Assembly (NCBI GenBank): GCA_030638205.1
Contig: DAOWFB010000145.1
Span: 1-6,655 of the forward strand
Origin: Thalassospiraceae bacterium
Lineage (GTDB): Bacteria > Pseudomonadota > Alphaproteobacteria > Rhodospirillales > Magnetovibrionaceae
Length of the DNA: 6,655 nt
Reading direction: 5' to 3'
Position numbers and translations under genes: made by a program
The notes under the pieces: generated by a model
Database searches by the model: none
What the model saw: only the letters and a program-made list of their open reading frames with translations
Told to the model about the DNA's origin: nothing
In this document: positions 5,731 through 6,655 of the stretch, one piece after another
How positions within the stretch are numbered: the stretch's first letter is position 1
How the letters are laid out: every line of letters starts with the position of its first letter

Positions 5731-5759
5731 AAGTCAAGGCCAAGTCAAGGCCAAGTCAG
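5731..5759. repeat. 11-bp tandem repeat between rhodanese and trmFO
   Basis: AAGTCAAGGCC occurs twice perfectly in tandem (5731-5741, 5742-5752), followed by a degenerate third copy, AAGTCAGGC. On the minus strand this presents TTGACT twice and CTGACT once at 11-base spacing, i.e. serial -35-like boxes pointing toward the rhodanese gene; 17 bases after the most proximal one is the weak TAATTC. The period is close to one helical turn, so it could also be an array of protein sites, or plain replication slippage. Confidence 0.7.
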
Positions 5760-5781
5760 GCAAGCACCCACCTAAAAGGTG

Positions 5782-5810
5782 TTGCCACACGCCGCCATAG
5801 GCATTATCCC
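5782..5810 (+). promoter_or_regulatory. Candidate trmFO promoter close to the start codon
   Basis: TTGCCA (5782-5787, 5 of 6 to TTGACA) and TATCCC (5805-5810, 3 of 6 to TATAAT) are separated by 17 bases. If used, transcription would begin within a few bases of the ATG at 5819. A small CACCT-AAA-AGGTG inverted repeat (5769-5781) lies immediately upstream. The -10 box is weak. Confidence 0.3.
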
Positions 5811-5818
5811 TGCCAGCC

Positions 5819-6655
5819 ATGCCCCAAAACACACCAGATAATAGAAAAAAAGACCCTGTTCACATAATCGGCGGCGGCCTAGCCGGAAGCGAAGCCGCAT
5901 GGGTGCTGGCAGCCATGGACATCCCGGTGGTTCTGCACGAAATGCGGCCAACACAAGGAACCCCTGCCCACCAAAGCGATGGTCTGGCGGAATTGGTGTG
6001 CTCCAATTCGTTCAGATCCGATGATTCTGAAGGCAACGCGGTTGGTGTACTACACGAAGAAATGCGCCGGGCCGGATCATTGGTGATGCTTGCCGCCAGT
6101 AAAACCCGCGTTCCTGCCGGTGGTGCGCTGGCGGTGGACCGGGATGCGTTTTCCGGGTTTGTCACCAATGCCATAGCCGAAAACCCATTAATAGAGGTTA
6201 AGCGCGAAGAAATAACCGATCCCGCATCCATAGACGCCGAGCACATCATAATCGCCACCGGGCCGCTTACATCCGACGGGCTATCTGAAAACATTCGCCA
6301 GCTTACCGGAACCGGACAAATGGCGTTTTTTGATGCCATCGCACCCATAATCCATTTTGGCAGCATCGATTTTGAAAAGGCATGGTTCCAATCGCGTTAT
6401 GACAAGGGTGATGGCAAGGATTACATCAACCTGCCCATGTCAAAAGAACAATATGACGGCTTTATTGACGCGCTGATAACCGGGGAAAAGGTCAGCTTCA
6501 AGGAATGGGAGGAAAGCACCCCCTATTTCGAAGGCTGCCTACCAATTGAGGTCATGGCCGAGCGCGGCCCACACCCCCTTTCATATGGGCCCATGAAACC
6601 GGTGGGCCTGACCAACCCCCATACCCCTACGGTTAAACCTAACGCGATTGTTCAA
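5819..6655 (+). CDS. trmFO: TrmFO, folate/FAD-dependent tRNA (uracil-54-C5)-methyltransferase, 3'-truncated
   Basis: This 279-codon frame is open to the window end; the family is about 440-475 residues. The enzyme makes ribothymidine (m5U54) in the tRNA T-loop using methylene-tetrahydrofolate as carbon donor and FAD with NAD(P)H as reductant. Visible hallmarks are the Rossmann FAD motif IIGGGLAGSEAAW (16-28), HEMRPT (40-45), AELVCSNSFRS (57-67), AVGVLHEEMRRAGSL (71-85), VPAGGALAVDRDAF and FEGCLPIEVMAERG followed by GPMKPVGL. C61 and C240 correspond to the two cysteines implicated in catalysis in B. subtilis TrmFO (C53, C226). The ATG is well constrained: an in-frame TAG lies at 5798-5800 and no other ATG, GTG or TTG intervenes. 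There is no visible Shine-Dalgarno before it. Confidence 0.97.
   Translation, partial: MPQNTPDNRKKDPVHIIGGGLAGSEAAWVLAAMDIPVVLHEMRPTQGTPAHQSDGLAELVCSNSFRSDDSEGNAVGVLHEEMRRAGSLVMLAASKTRVPAGGALAVDRDAFSGFVTNAIAENPLIEVKREEITDPASIDAEHIIIATGPLTSDGLSENIRQLTGTGQMAFFDAIAPIIHFGSIDFEKAWFQSRYDKGDGKDYINLPMSKEQYDGFIDALITGEKVSFKEWEESTPYFEGCLPIEVMAERGPHPLSYGPMKPVGLTNPHTPTVKPNAIVQ

Noticed and set aside
5731..5759. CRISPR array or mobile-element repeat
   Set aside because: The 11-bp units are directly adjacent without spacers and there are no transposase or cas genes nearby.
5860..6366. 168-codon minus-strand frame opposite trmFO
   Set aside because: The plus strand encodes unmistakable TrmFO motifs over the whole interval.

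Overview
The window reads as chromosomal DNA of a free-living, probably flagellated alphaproteobacterium of moderate GC content. This rests on three things: the style of UvrA (CPVSG in the first zinc module, GVSGGGKST in the second Walker A), the presence of TrmFO, and a CheY-like regulator with GPDRR/GPERR motifs of the kind I associate with Rhodospirillales-like lineages. The order is an inference. I see no transposase, integrase, phage gene, CRISPR array, tRNA or rRNA.

Layout, left to right. (1) Bases 1-363, plus strand: the C-terminal part of a PadR-like transcriptional regulator, cut by the window edge. (2) A hairpin at about 392-418, best read as the terminator of the converging minus-strand genes. 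(3) Bases 442-1675, minus strand: a two-gene signalling unit. The upstream gene is a CheY-like response regulator with a long flexible tail. The downstream gene is a stand-alone histidine-phosphotransfer (HPt) protein. No histidine kinase is present. (4) Bases 1676-1982: a divergent regulatory region with a 13-bp tandem repeat, two palindromes and candidate promoters for both directions. (5) Bases 1983-4832, plus strand: complete uvrA, the damage-recognition ATPase of nucleotide excision repair. (6) Bases 4981-5193, plus strand: a small cysteine-rich protein preceded by a perfect CRP-type palindrome (TGTGA-N6-TCACA). (7) Bases 5231-5668, minus strand: a membrane-anchored single-domain rhodanese starting at GTG. 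(8) A divergent spacer with an 11-bp tandem repeat. (9) Bases 5819-6655, plus strand: the first 279 codons of trmFO (folate-dependent tRNA m5U54 methyltransferase), running off the right edge.

The most unusual feature is the response regulator. Its last 12 residues, LSQDEINALLNG, look like the N-terminal CheY-docking peptide of the flagellar switch protein FliM, carried here at the end of a disordered acidic linker. A receiver domain that carries a CheY-binding peptide could dock on itself, dimerise, or compete with FliM for CheY-P. With the HPt partner this suggests a small phosphorelay module feeding into motility control, but that function is inferred. The other genes (uvrA, rhodanese, trmFO) are housekeeping and show no clear functional link to one another.
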